Shown in pieces: positions 1-7,278 of a stretch of 9,806 nt of DNA (position 1 is the stretch's first letter; every line of letters begins with the position of its first letter). The translations under genes were made by a program, and so were the position numbers. The DNA comes from Flavobacteriaceae bacterium (GTDB lineage: Bacteria; Bacteroidota; Bacteroidia; Flavobacteriales; Flavobacteriaceae). Where the stretch lies: assembly GCA_030618945.1 (NCBI GenBank), contig JAUXCI010000072.1, positions 1-9,806 of the forward strand. Reading direction: 5' to 3'. The notes beneath the pieces were generated by a model, which was given only the letters and a program-made list of their open reading frames with translations, was not told the DNA's origin and did not search any database.

Positions 1-24
1 ACTTTTTTCATTTAAATTATTTGA

Positions 25-1035
25 ATGCCCACCTTAAAACAAATTGCAAAAGATCTGAATATCTCGGTAAGCACTGTTTCTAGAATCCTTAACGGTAAGG
101 GTAAAGAATCGAGAATAAGTGATGCAACAGTGACTTCCGTCTTAAAATATGCCCAAGAAGTTGGTTATTCCCCAAACTTAATTGCCAAAGGACTGCAAGC
201 ATCCCAAACATTTACTATCGGATTAATGGTACCCGATATTGCAAACCCATTTTTTGCCACTATGGCAAAAAATATTGAAAAATGGGCCTCAAGAGAACAA
301 TATTCTATTATCCTTATTGATTCGGACGAGAACGTTGAAACAGAGAAAATACAGGTGCTAAACATGATTAGTAGAAAAGTAGACGGAATAATCGTTGCTC
401 CTGTGGGCGATTCATTTCAGCATTTCACTAAAATCGTAAAGCAAAAAGTCCCATTGATATTTATAGACAGGTACTTTACCAATTCGACTATTCCTTATAT
501 CACTTCTGATAATTATCAAGGAAGCTACGATGCTGCACAAGAATTAATTGCAAGGGGTCATACAAGAATATGCCTGATAAGTGGCAGTAGTGCAAATGAA
601 TTGGTCCAGGAAAGAACACAAGGTTATATTGATTCACTCAAGAATTCGGATATCGAAGTCTGCGAAGAATTAATGGTAGGAAATTCGTTCAGCATTCAAA
701 ACGGCTTTGAAAGTACCAAAAACGTTTTACAACTAAAAAATCCACCTACAGCTATTTTTGCCATGAACAATTTAATTGGCTTCGGTGTGCTAAAGGCGGT
801 AAAGGAACTTGGGCTAAAGATCCCACAAGCTGTTTCACTTATTATTTTTGACAATCACCCTTACCTATCTCTTTTAAATCCATCGATATCAACAGTAAAA
901 CAGAATTCCGAAAAAATTGGTGAAATGGCTGTAAAGGCAATTCTAAAAGAAATAAACCAAGATTTTGACATTACTTCCATGAGAATCCCAACAGAAATAA
1001 TTCTCAGGGAATCCATACGTAAATTACCCTCTTAA
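25..1035 (+). CDS. LacI/GalR-family transcriptional repressor of the downstream ribose/nucleoside operon
   Basis: 336 aa, the usual length for the LacI family. Residues 4-24 form the N-terminal helix-turn-helix (LKQIAKDLNIS, then a VSTVSRILNG recognition helix). Residues 49-60 form the hinge helix (SPNLIAKGLQAS), with Leu57 at the place of the leucine that wedges into the central CpG of LacI-type operators. Residues 63-330 are the periplasmic-binding-protein-like sensor domain, ending in the typical EIILRES. Residues aligning with inducer contacts of E. coli LacI are present: Asp148-Arg149, Arg197, Asn248 and Asp276. The ligand is therefore probably a small sugar or nucleoside-derived molecule; ribose is an inference from the neighbours. 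The gene precedes a five-gene catabolic operon in the same orientation, and a matching palindrome sits in front of that operon. The start at 25 is chosen because it gives the canonical short N-terminus. The gene's own promoter lies outside the window. Family assignment is very secure; ligand and target are inferred. Confidence 0.95.
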   Translation: MPTLKQIAKDLNISVSTVSRILNGKGKESRISDATVTSVLKYAQEVGYSPNLIAKGLQASQTFTIGLMVPDIANPFFATMAKNIEKWASREQYSIILIDSDENVETEKIQVLNMISRKVDGIIVAPVGDSFQHFTKIVKQKVPLIFIDRYFTNSTIPYITSDNYQGSYDAAQELIARGHTRICLISGSSANELVQERTQGYIDSLKNSDIEVCEELMVGNSFSIQNGFESTKNVLQLKNPPTAIFAMNNLIGFGVLKAVKELGLKIPQAVSLIIFDNHPYLSLLNPSISTVKQNSEKIGEMAVKAILKEINQDFDITSMRIPTEIILRESIRKLPS

Positions 1036-1057
1036 TCTCAAATAAGAATATGCAAAT

Positions 1058-1088
1058 TTTGTTTTCTAAGTTAAGTTTATTAGGTTTG
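1058..1088 (+). promoter_or_regulatory. Predicted Bacteroidota promoter of the ribose/nucleoside operon
   Basis: A TTTG at 1058-1061 and a perfect TAnnTTTG box (TAGGTTTG) at 1081-1088 are separated by 19 nt. This fits the known -33/-7 consensus of the Bacteroidota primary sigma factor. It would start transcription a few bases after 1088, giving a leader of about 50 nt before the transporter start at 1145. The -7 box overlaps the adjacent palindrome, as expected for a repressible promoter. It is predicted from sequence alone. Confidence 0.75.
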
Positions 1089-1106
1089 CACAAACGTTTG
1101 TGCGAA
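1085..1106. promoter_or_regulatory. Predicted LacI-family operator (CpG-centred palindrome)
   Basis: GCACAAACGTTTGTGC at 1088-1103 is a perfect 16-bp palindrome centred on CpG. The dyad extends to 22 bp (1085-1106) with a single mismatched pair (1087 with 1104). The ACAAACGTTTGT core has the even-centred, CpG-containing form bound by LacI/PurR/CcpA-type regulators, and the upstream regulator has the matching hinge leucine (Leu57). The site covers the end of the -7 box and the expected transcription start, so a bound repressor would block initiation. That the neighbouring LacI protein binds it is an inference. Confidence 0.8.
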
Positions 1107-1144
1107 GTCGTTTTAGCTAACAATCAACCAAATACTATTTTGTT

Positions 1145-2149
1145 ATGTACATTATTGAAAATTATTCGGTGGCCGTATTTTTATGCGTTATTACCATGCT
1201 ATGTTGGGGATCTTGGGCAAACACCCAAAAACTTTCAAGCCAAAAATGGCCTTTTCAACTTTTTTACTGGGATTATTCTTTCGGAATCTTGATCATTACT
1301 TTATTACTTGCCTTTACCATGGGCACCGTTGGAGATGAGGGAAGAAGTTTTTTGGTTGACCTTGGTCAAGCAGAAACAAAATTCTTGGCCTATGCCCTAC
1401 TCGGTGGTGTAATTTTCAACTTTGCCAATTTATTGCTTGTTATAGCCATTGACTTAACTGGTATGGCCATTGCATTTCCCATTGGTATTGGTATTGCATT
1501 GGTCTTAGGTGTAATCACCAACTTTATGTATAATCCTGAAGGAGATCCACTTATTTTATTTACAGGTGTTTTCTTCGTTATGGTAGCCATTATTTTTGAT
1601 GCTTTAGCCTACAAGAACATACTTAAAAAACAGGAAAAGACACCTAGAAAGGGGATTTTGATTTCCCTGTTAGCAGGTGTTGCCATGGGCTTCTTTTACA
1701 AATACGTGGCACAATCGATGTCTTCTGATTTTGTAACACCCGAAGCGGGAAAATTAACACCGTATACAGCCTTGGTCGTTTTTTCAGTTGGTATTTTAGT
1801 ATCTAATTTCCTGTTCAACACGATTAATATGTACAAGCCCATTACGGGTACACCTGTAACCTACAAGGATTATTTTAAGATGGGAAATTCGAAATTACAT
1901 CTTATTGGAATTCTGGGTGGAGTCATATGGGGCGTCGGAATGTCTTTTAGCATAATTGCATCAGAACAGGCTGGGCCGGCTATAGCTTATGGCCTAGGAC
2001 AGGGTGCTACGATGGTGGCCGCTCTTTGGGGAGTATTTATATGGAAAGAGTTGAAAGACTTGCCCAAATCCAAGAATTGGATGATTACCTCCATGTTCAT
2101 TTGCTTTATCATAGGTCTAGGTTTAATCATTTACTCTAAAGTAGCTTAA
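1145..2149 (+). CDS. Inner-membrane sugar permease of the GRP / ureide-permease-like (DMT superfamily) type, RusT-like
   Basis: 334 aa, strongly hydrophobic. About ten membrane helices can be drawn, near residues 7-25, 40-60, 79-101, 105-125, 135-155, 168-186, 207-229, 251-272, 276-299 and 311-331. That is the topology of the glucose/ribose porter (GRP) and ureide permease families. Polar or glycine motifs inside the helices include LCWGSWANTQK (19-29), FPIGIGIALVLG (111-122) and GPAIAYGLGQGATM (277-290). The following gene encodes ribokinase and starts 1 nt after this stop, so co-translation and a ribose or nucleoside substrate are likely. In Bacteroides rus loci a permease of this general kind (RusT) is the proposed ribose importer. 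It is probably a proton- or sodium-coupled importer. The start at 1145 directly precedes the first helix; no clear Shine-Dalgarno sequence is present, as is common in this phylum. The transporter class is secure, the substrate inferred. Confidence 0.88.
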   Translation: MYIIENYSVAVFLCVITMLCWGSWANTQKLSSQKWPFQLFYWDYSFGILIITLLLAFTMGTVGDEGRSFLVDLGQAETKFLAYALLGGVIFNFANLLLVIAIDLTGMAIAFPIGIGIALVLGVITNFMYNPEGDPLILFTGVFFVMVAIIFDALAYKNILKKQEKTPRKGILISLLAGVAMGFFYKYVAQSMSSDFVTPEAGKLTPYTALVVFSVGILVSNFLFNTINMYKPITGTPVTYKDYFKMGNSKLHLIGILGGVIWGVGMSFSIIASEQAGPAIAYGLGQGATMVAALWGVFIWKELKDLPKSKNWMITSMFICFIIGLGLIIYSKVA

Positions 2150-2150
2150 T

Positions 2151-3071
2151 ATGAAATTAGTAGTAGTAGGAAGCTCAAATATGGATTTGGTAATCTCCTT
2201 ACCAAGAATACCTGCAATTGGGGAAACTGTTTTAGGAGGAAAATCAAGTATGGTTTTTGGGGGAAAAGGAGCCAACCAAGCAGTAGCATCCAAACGTTCT
2301 GGAGGCGATATAGCCTTTATAGCCAAAGTAGGGAACGACCTTTTCGGCGAGAATATGAAAAATCACTTTAAAAGGGAAGGTTTTCAAACCGATCTGATTC
2401 TAACCGATGCAATTGAACCTACGGGAATAGCCCAAATTTTTGTGTCTGAAAAAGGAGAAAATTCGATCGCAGTGGCACCTGGGGCCAACATGAAGCTCAT
2501 GCCCAAAGATATTGAGCCTTTTACCGACCTGATCAAAAATTCAAAGGCCGTTCTTTTACAATTGGAGACTCCATTGGAAACAGTGGAATATATTGCGGAT
2601 GTTGCCTTTCAAAATAAGGTAAAACTTATTTTGAATCCTGCCCCTGCTCAAAAATTAAGTAAAAATTTATTAAAGAAGATCTGGCTGATAACTCCCAACG
2701 AAACTGAAGCAAGCCTACTTACCGGTATCGAGGTTAAAGATGCTTCATCAGCAGTAAAAGCGGCTGAGCACCTTCTTAAGATGGGAATCAAGAATGTAAT
2801 CATCACGCTTGGTGAAAATGGTAGCCTTTTATGTAATGAAAAGGGCTCTGAACACTTTAAAGCTTTTAAGGCAAAAGCAATAGATAGCACAGCGGCAGGA
2901 GACGTATTCAACGGCACATTGGCGGTCGCTATAACAAATGGAGAATCCCTCCAAGAAGCCATTAATTTTGCGGCAGCAGCAGCAGCCATTTCAGTTACTC
3001 GCGAAGGTGCTCAACCTTCAATTCCTTCCCGAACTGAAATAGAAAATTTTTTAAACCTAGAACAAAGATAA
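2151..3071 (+). CDS. rbsK: Ribokinase (PfkB family)
   Basis: 306 aa, close to E. coli RbsK (309 aa). Cytoplasmic enzyme that phosphorylates D-ribose with ATP to ribose 5-phosphate, feeding the pentose phosphate pathway. Ribose-site residues are visible: Asn10 and Asp12 in the GSSNMD motif, the GGKGANQ loop at 37-43, and Glu139 in QLE. Nucleotide-site motifs follow: NPAP (162-165), TPNETEA (181-187) and TLGENG (219-224). The anion-hole and catalytic motif is DSTAAGD at 245-251, with Asp251 as the catalytic base, followed by FNG. The C-terminal GAQPSIP (286-292) is typical of true ribokinases and argues against a fructokinase or adenosine kinase. It starts 1 nt after the transporter gene and ends 5 nt before the next gene. 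The Bacteroides rus locus carries two kinases, whereas only one is visible here. Confidence 0.93.
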   Translation: MKLVVVGSSNMDLVISLPRIPAIGETVLGGKSSMVFGGKGANQAVASKRSGGDIAFIAKVGNDLFGENMKNHFKREGFQTDLILTDAIEPTGIAQIFVSEKGENSIAVAPGANMKLMPKDIEPFTDLIKNSKAVLLQLETPLETVEYIADVAFQNKVKLILNPAPAQKLSKNLLKKIWLITPNETEASLLTGIEVKDASSAVKAAEHLLKMGIKNVIITLGENGSLLCNEKGSEHFKAFKAKAIDSTAAGDVFNGTLAVAITNGESLQEAINFAAAAAAISVTREGAQPSIPSRTEIENFLNLEQR

Positions 3072-3076
3072 TTGAC

Positions 3077-4495
3077 ATGAAGAACCCCTTTCGAATCACA
3101 ACCCTATTAGCGCTTTATTTGCTAGTATCCTCTTGTAAGGACACCCAAAAGAACCAAGAAAAAGAGACCGTAAATCCCTTGCAAGATTCCGGTCTTAGCT
3201 ATACTGCCTATAATCCCAAAGCAACGGATCGTATAATTTCCCGGTCCGAATATGCCGATAAGTTATACGGATTTTGGTTGGCACAATGTATCGCCAATTG
3301 GACAGGATTGGTAACCGAAATGGATAAAGTAGGTAATATTGGTGAAACAAAGACCGGCGATTTTTATACTCGGGAAGATTGGGGCACAGCTGACTTACCA
3401 AACATTTGGTCTGGTGATCAACCAAGTGATTTATCAAAAACTATTGACTTTGTTTTTCGAGGAGAAGATGAAATTTGGGGCGCCGATGATGATACAGACG
3501 TTGAATATATGTACCAGTATTTACTTTACACCAAGAAAACTTCAGTGCTAACTGGTGAGCAAATTCGAGATGGGTGGCTAGAACACATGAAACATGAAGA
3601 AGAAAACTACCTGTGGGTAGCCAATCAAAGGGCTTTAGAATTAATGCTTACAGGTGTTGTTCCACCAGCAACAAGTGATCCAAAAATTTCAAGAGACACT
3701 ATTTACGACAATTATCATGAAATGATAGATGCCCAGCTGACAACCGAAATTTTTGGTTTGTTTGCCCCTTCCCGTCCAGATGTAGCTTTAAAAATGGCAA
3801 AAATGCCTATTCAGACCACGGCCAGGGAAAATGCCCAATGGATATCGGAATTCTATGTTATTATGTATTCTTTGGCGTCCTATGTTGACCAAGACCTTTC
3901 AAAGAAAGAGCAGACCCAATGGATGGCAACCGAGGCTCGAAAAAGACTTCCTGAAAACTCCTATGCAGCAAAAATGTACGATTTTGTAAAAGGTAAGTAT
4001 AATGCAAAGGTTCCTTGGGAACAGGCACGTGATGATGTGTATACTCGCTATCAAGTTAACCAGGAAGATGGATATATGATTACTTCGAAAAACATATTCT
4101 GCAATGGATGTTTTGTTGGAGGAATAAATTACGCAGCGAGTATGGTCAGTCTTTTATACGGAGAAGGTGACTTAAAAGAGACCATTAAAATTGGTGTTTT
4201 ATCAGGTTGGGATTCCGATAACCCCACGGCAACATGGGGTGGCCTACTAGGCTTTATGTATGGCAAGGAAGGAGTAGAAAATACATTCGGACGTAAATTT
4301 TCCGAAAAATTCAACATTCATAGGACACGGGTCAATTTTCCAAATGATGGAATGGATGACTTTATTAACATGGCTAAAACAGGTGTTTATATAGTTGATC
4401 GTGTAGTTCAAGAAGAAATGGGCGGAGGTGTTGATCTCAGTAAAGATGTTTGGTATATCCCTTCAGTTGATTTGAATATAGAACCAGGTAATTAA
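3077..4495 (+). CDS. ADP-ribosylglycohydrolase-fold lipoprotein (rus-type)
   Basis: 472 aa. An SPII signal peptide ends in VSSC, with Cys20 as the lipidated residue, so the mature protein is membrane-anchored in the periplasm or on the cell surface. The all-helical ADPRGH domain spans about residues 56-445. Its three hallmark regions are recognisable but altered. GFWLAQCIANWTG (65-77) has Ala-Asn where the family usually has Gly-Asp. WGADDDTD (134-141) replaces the usual TDDT, with an Asp in place of the first Thr. GWDSDN (377-382) replaces GxDTDT. The aspartates expected to bind the metals are kept. The family cleaves N- or O-glycosidic bonds to ribose in ADP-ribose conjugates. Here the export and the ribokinase and nucleoside hydrolase neighbours suggest a ribose-releasing role on an extracytoplasmic substrate, which is an inference. 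It is paralogous to the protein encoded at 5537-7159, from which it differs by the lipid anchor and an extra segment near residues 83-131. Confidence 0.85.
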   Translation: MKNPFRITTLLALYLLVSSCKDTQKNQEKETVNPLQDSGLSYTAYNPKATDRIISRSEYADKLYGFWLAQCIANWTGLVTEMDKVGNIGETKTGDFYTREDWGTADLPNIWSGDQPSDLSKTIDFVFRGEDEIWGADDDTDVEYMYQYLLYTKKTSVLTGEQIRDGWLEHMKHEEENYLWVANQRALELMLTGVVPPATSDPKISRDTIYDNYHEMIDAQLTTEIFGLFAPSRPDVALKMAKMPIQTTARENAQWISEFYVIMYSLASYVDQDLSKKEQTQWMATEARKRLPENSYAAKMYDFVKGKYNAKVPWEQARDDVYTRYQVNQEDGYMITSKNIFCNGCFVGGINYAASMVSLLYGEGDLKETIKIGVLSGWDSDNPTATWGGLLGFMYGKEGVENTFGRKFSEKFNIHRTRVNFPNDGMDDFINMAKTGVYIVDRVVQEEMGGGVDLSKDVWYIPSVDLNIEPGN

Positions 4496-4516
4496 ATTAA
4501 TCGTACCATTTTTATT

Positions 4517-5518
4517 ATGAGAATTACAATAAGCCTAGTATTCATTTTAGTTTTTTTTGTTTCCTGTGATTCTTCGAATCCCAAGAAAGAAGTAGTTTCA
4601 ACGACCAAAAAGCTATCCGTCATTTTTGATACTGATGCTAATAATGAATTAGACGACCAACACGCCTTGGCCTACCTGTTTTCAAATCAAGATTATTTCG
4701 ATATCCAAGCCGTGACCGTTAACGCCACACGAAATGGAGGCAATATCCAGGGACATTATGACGAGGCAGAACGTATAATGCATCTTTTTAACATAAAACA
4801 GGAATTCCCTTTGCTTAAAGGGGCTGACAAATCTTTTCTGGAGATAAGGGATGATTTGGAAAATGCAAATTTTGATGGATTTGCGGCTGTTGATTTTATT
4901 ATTTCTGAAGCCAAAAAGCACCCTGATGAAAAATTGGTGGTCATTGCTGTAGGGAAGCTCACAAATTTGGCCTTAGCTTTACAAAAAGATCCTTCTATAG
5001 CCAACAATATTAGGCTGGTCTGGTTAGGGGCCAACTATCCCGACCCAGCGGAGTATAATCTGGAAGATGATATTCCCTCAATGAATTATGTCCTTGAAAC
5101 AGATATTGAATTTGAAATGGTAACCGTCAGGTACGGTAAACCTTCGGGAACCGATGCGGTTAAAATCACCCAAGAAGAGGTCAATCAAAATATGCCCGGA
5201 TTAGGCCCAAAAATAAACGCACCGATTGTTGGAAGGCACGGTGATAAATTCGACAACTTTGGTGATTATTCTGTAAATCTATTTACCTACATAGATTACT
5301 ATGGCGATCCTCCATCTAGATCATTGTTTGATATGGCTGCTGTGGCAATTGTTAAAAATCCTGAATGGGCAAAGGCTACTGAAATCCCTTGCCCAACAAT
5401 GGTTGATAAGCGTTGGGTGGAACAACCAAACAATCCTAGAAGAATTATAGTTTGGGAGCATTTTGATAAAGAAAATATTCTTATTGATTTCTATCAAACA
5501 TTAAGTAGATTTAATTAA
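4517..5518 (+). CDS. Nucleoside hydrolase-family lipoprotein (inosine/uridine-preferring type fold), RusNH-like
   Basis: 333 aa. The lipoprotein signal peptide ends in VSC with Cys17, so the mature protein is anchored outside the cytoplasm. Residues 33-330 match the inosine-uridine nucleoside N-ribohydrolase fold. The calcium-binding aspartate cluster lies at 38-47 (DTDANNELDD), followed by QHALAYLF. GKLTNLALAL at 146-155 corresponds to the family's GPLTN motif. LFDMAAVAIV at 270-279 supplies the C-terminal metal ligand Asp272. Two features are unusual: the first loop is two residues longer than the classical DTDPGxDD, and Phe271 stands where many members have His (HDP). The expected reaction is hydrolysis of a nucleoside to ribose plus base; the actual substrate may differ given these changes. 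The gene lies between the two ADPRGH-fold genes with gaps of 21 and 18 nt. Such exported nucleoside hydrolases occur in Bacteroides rus loci. Confidence 0.88.
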   Translation: MRITISLVFILVFFVSCDSSNPKKEVVSTTKKLSVIFDTDANNELDDQHALAYLFSNQDYFDIQAVTVNATRNGGNIQGHYDEAERIMHLFNIKQEFPLLKGADKSFLEIRDDLENANFDGFAAVDFIISEAKKHPDEKLVVIAVGKLTNLALALQKDPSIANNIRLVWLGANYPDPAEYNLEDDIPSMNYVLETDIEFEMVTVRYGKPSGTDAVKITQEEVNQNMPGLGPKINAPIVGRHGDKFDNFGDYSVNLFTYIDYYGDPPSRSLFDMAAVAIVKNPEWAKATEIPCPTMVDKRWVEQPNNPRRIIVWEHFDKENILIDFYQTLSRFN

Positions 5519-5525
5519 CAATTAT

Positions 5526-5531
5526 AAGGTG
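5526..5531 (+). promoter_or_regulatory. Shine-Dalgarno-like ribosome binding site
   Basis: AAGGTG lies 5 nt before the ATG at 5537. It is one of the few Shine-Dalgarno-like sequences in this window and supports that start, which also gives a complete signal peptide. Confidence 0.5.
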
Positions 5532-5536
5532 CAAGA

Positions 5537-7159
5537 ATGAATAAAGTGCAGGTAATATTAATTATCGGAATCCTCATTTCAAATCTTGCTCTAGGGCAAA
5601 ACGAACAAGAAGAGAAAAATCTTATAATTAACAGAACTGATTACAAGGACAAACTTAAAGGCTTTTGGCTGGGTAGTTGTATCGCGAATTGGACCGGATT
5701 ACCCACCGAAAACCAACGTACTGATTTTCCTTTTTTTACGGATGATGATTTTGGACCTGGAAAATTTGACTATGTACTCGACCAAAACCCTTGGGGAGCC
5801 GATGATGATACCGATATTGAATATGTCTATCAACATGCCATTGAAAAATTCAATAACCCTTTACTAACAGGAGAGCAAATCAGTAAGGAATGGCAAAACC
5901 ACATAGGCTTACCCTTACTCTGGGTATCCAATTTGTCGGCGTTAGGGCAAATGCAAAATGGAGCCATACCGCCAGCGACATCCTTACCTGAAAACAACCC
6001 CATGTGGGACATGATTGATGCACAGTTAACTACTGAAATATTTGGAGCCCTGGCACCGGGAAGACCGGACATTGCATTAGATTTGGGCCATTTGCCAATT
6101 AGAACTACTGCATACCTTCATTCAGAATGGGCTGCAGAATTTTATATCATCATGTATTCCCTTTCGGCAAGTGTAGATAAATCGCTTTCAAGAAAGGAGC
6201 AACTGCATTGGATGGCCGAAAAAGCACGAAAACGCATTCCGGAATGGTCTTATATCGCAGATATGTACGACTTCGTAAAATTCGCTTATGAAGTCAATTC
6301 CGATAAAAACAATTGGGAAATAACCAGAGATGAAGTAGCAAGACGATATCAACATACCCGTACCGCTGGTTACGAATATAAATACCCTTGGGACTCAGGA
6401 ATTAATTTTGCAGCATCAATTATTAGTCTATTTTATGGGGAAGGCGACTATAAAAAAACGATACGAATCGGAGCCATGTGTGGTTGGGATTCGGACAACC
6501 CTACTGCCACCTGGGGAGGGCTTTTAGGACTAATATACGGTCATAAAGGGATTCAAGAACATTTTGACAAGTATGACTTTTCCAACACTTATAATATAGC
6601 GCGGACACGATTCAATATGCCGATTCCTCTGGATAATTTTGATGATATGGCGGAGCGTGGCGCTCAAATTATAGACGATATTGTAGTTAATTTAATGCAT
6701 GGCTCCATTCAAGGGGACAATTGGTTAATTCCCCTTCAGAAAACTCCCTTTGCGATTCAAGGTATCCCAGAAACCAAGGTTGAATGGGTCACAATAGAAG
6801 ACAATGATTCTCGTTGGGATTATAAAGGGTTTACCACCAACGACGAAAATTGGAATGCTTCTGGTGCGTCTCTCACCAAAGGATACGCAAACTGTGCAGC
6901 AACACTAACATTTACAGGAACCTCAATCCAATATTATGCATTCCGTAGTTCTAAAGGAGGAAATGTGAGTATTTTTATTGATGATATCGATTACGGCACT
7001 TTTAGACAAGAAAACCATACGAGCAAACACGGACAATATTATGTGAAAATCTTTGAAAAATTAGATCTGAACCCTGGGAAACATACTATCAAAATTGTTG
7101 GCGATGGGAAACCTACTGAAAAGACCATCGACATGCTATCCATCAAAGTGAATGATTAG
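5537..7159 (+). CDS. Secreted ADP-ribosylglycohydrolase-fold protein with C-terminal beta-sandwich domain
   Basis: 540 aa. An SPI signal peptide (MNKVQVILIIGILISNLALG) has predicted cleavage before Gln21 and no lipobox cysteine, so the protein is probably soluble in the periplasm or secreted. The ADPRGH-fold domain spans about 33-400 and is clearly paralogous to the protein encoded at 3077-4495. Shared motifs are CIANWTGL (48-55), WGADDDTD (86-93), MIDAQLTTEIFG (159-170) and GWDSDNPTATWGGLLG (316-331). It carries the same departures from the canonical family: Ala-Asn for Gly-Asp, DDDT for TDDT and DSDN for DTDT. Residues about 415-540 form an extra beta-rich domain (YYAFRSSKGGNVSIFIDD, then GKHTIKIVGDG near the end). 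This resembles galactose-binding-like or carbohydrate-binding jelly rolls found appended to secreted Bacteroidota hydrolases and may bind glycan or substrate. It is the last gene of the operon; the next gene is convergent. Fold is fairly secure, reaction and substrate unknown. Confidence 0.83.
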   Translation: MNKVQVILIIGILISNLALGQNEQEEKNLIINRTDYKDKLKGFWLGSCIANWTGLPTENQRTDFPFFTDDDFGPGKFDYVLDQNPWGADDDTDIEYVYQHAIEKFNNPLLTGEQISKEWQNHIGLPLLWVSNLSALGQMQNGAIPPATSLPENNPMWDMIDAQLTTEIFGALAPGRPDIALDLGHLPIRTTAYLHSEWAAEFYIIMYSLSASVDKSLSRKEQLHWMAEKARKRIPEWSYIADMYDFVKFAYEVNSDKNNWEITRDEVARRYQHTRTAGYEYKYPWDSGINFAASIISLFYGEGDYKKTIRIGAMCGWDSDNPTATWGGLLGLIYGHKGIQEHFDKYDFSNTYNIARTRFNMPIPLDNFDDMAERGAQIIDDIVVNLMHGSIQGDNWLIPLQKTPFAIQGIPETKVEWVTIEDNDSRWDYKGFTTNDENWNASGASLTKGYANCAATLTFTGTSIQYYAFRSSKGGNVSIFIDDIDYGTFRQENHTSKHGQYYVKIFEKLDLNPGKHTIKIVGDGKPTEKTIDMLSIKVND

Positions 7160-7229
7160 GTTTTACAAATTTTCGAGCTTTCAAACGTTAAACTCTTACA
7201 AACTAAATTGCAAATGTGCAAATGCTTGA

Positions 7230-7247
7230 ATTCATGATGGCATGAAT
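7230..7247. repeat. Small perfect inverted repeat between convergent genes
   Basis: ATTCATG (7230-7236) and CATGAAT (7241-7247) are separated by 4 nt (ATGG). A 7-bp hairpin is possible 71 nt after the end of the operon. It is AT-rich and has no following T-run, so it is not a classical intrinsic terminator. It might stabilise the 3' end of the operon transcript. Confidence 0.4.
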
Positions 7248-7278
7248 ACGAGAATACTAAACTAGAAACTTTAAACTC

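Noticed and set aside
719..728. AAAACGTTTT palindrome inside the lacI-type gene, resembling the core of the operator
   Set aside because: Only the AAACGTTT core is shared, the flanks do not match the 16-bp operator, and it lies within coding sequence rich in A and T. It is likely chance.
1050..1292. An 80-codon open frame overlapping the start of the permease gene
   Set aside because: It crosses the promoter and operator and overlaps the permease in another frame. The product has no recognisable features, so it is a chance frame.
2971..2988. GCAGCAGCAGCAGCC run in the ribokinase gene as a microsatellite
   Set aside because: It encodes the alanine-rich helix normal at this place in ribokinases, so it needs no other explanation.
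2648..2989. A 113-codon open frame on the minus strand within the ribokinase gene
   Set aside because: It is a shadow of the well-supported ribokinase gene, with a low-complexity product and no family resemblance.
7185..7195. CAAACGTTAAA downstream of the operon as a second operator
   Set aside because: Symmetry holds for only three base pairs on each side of the centre, and the site is not near a promoter.
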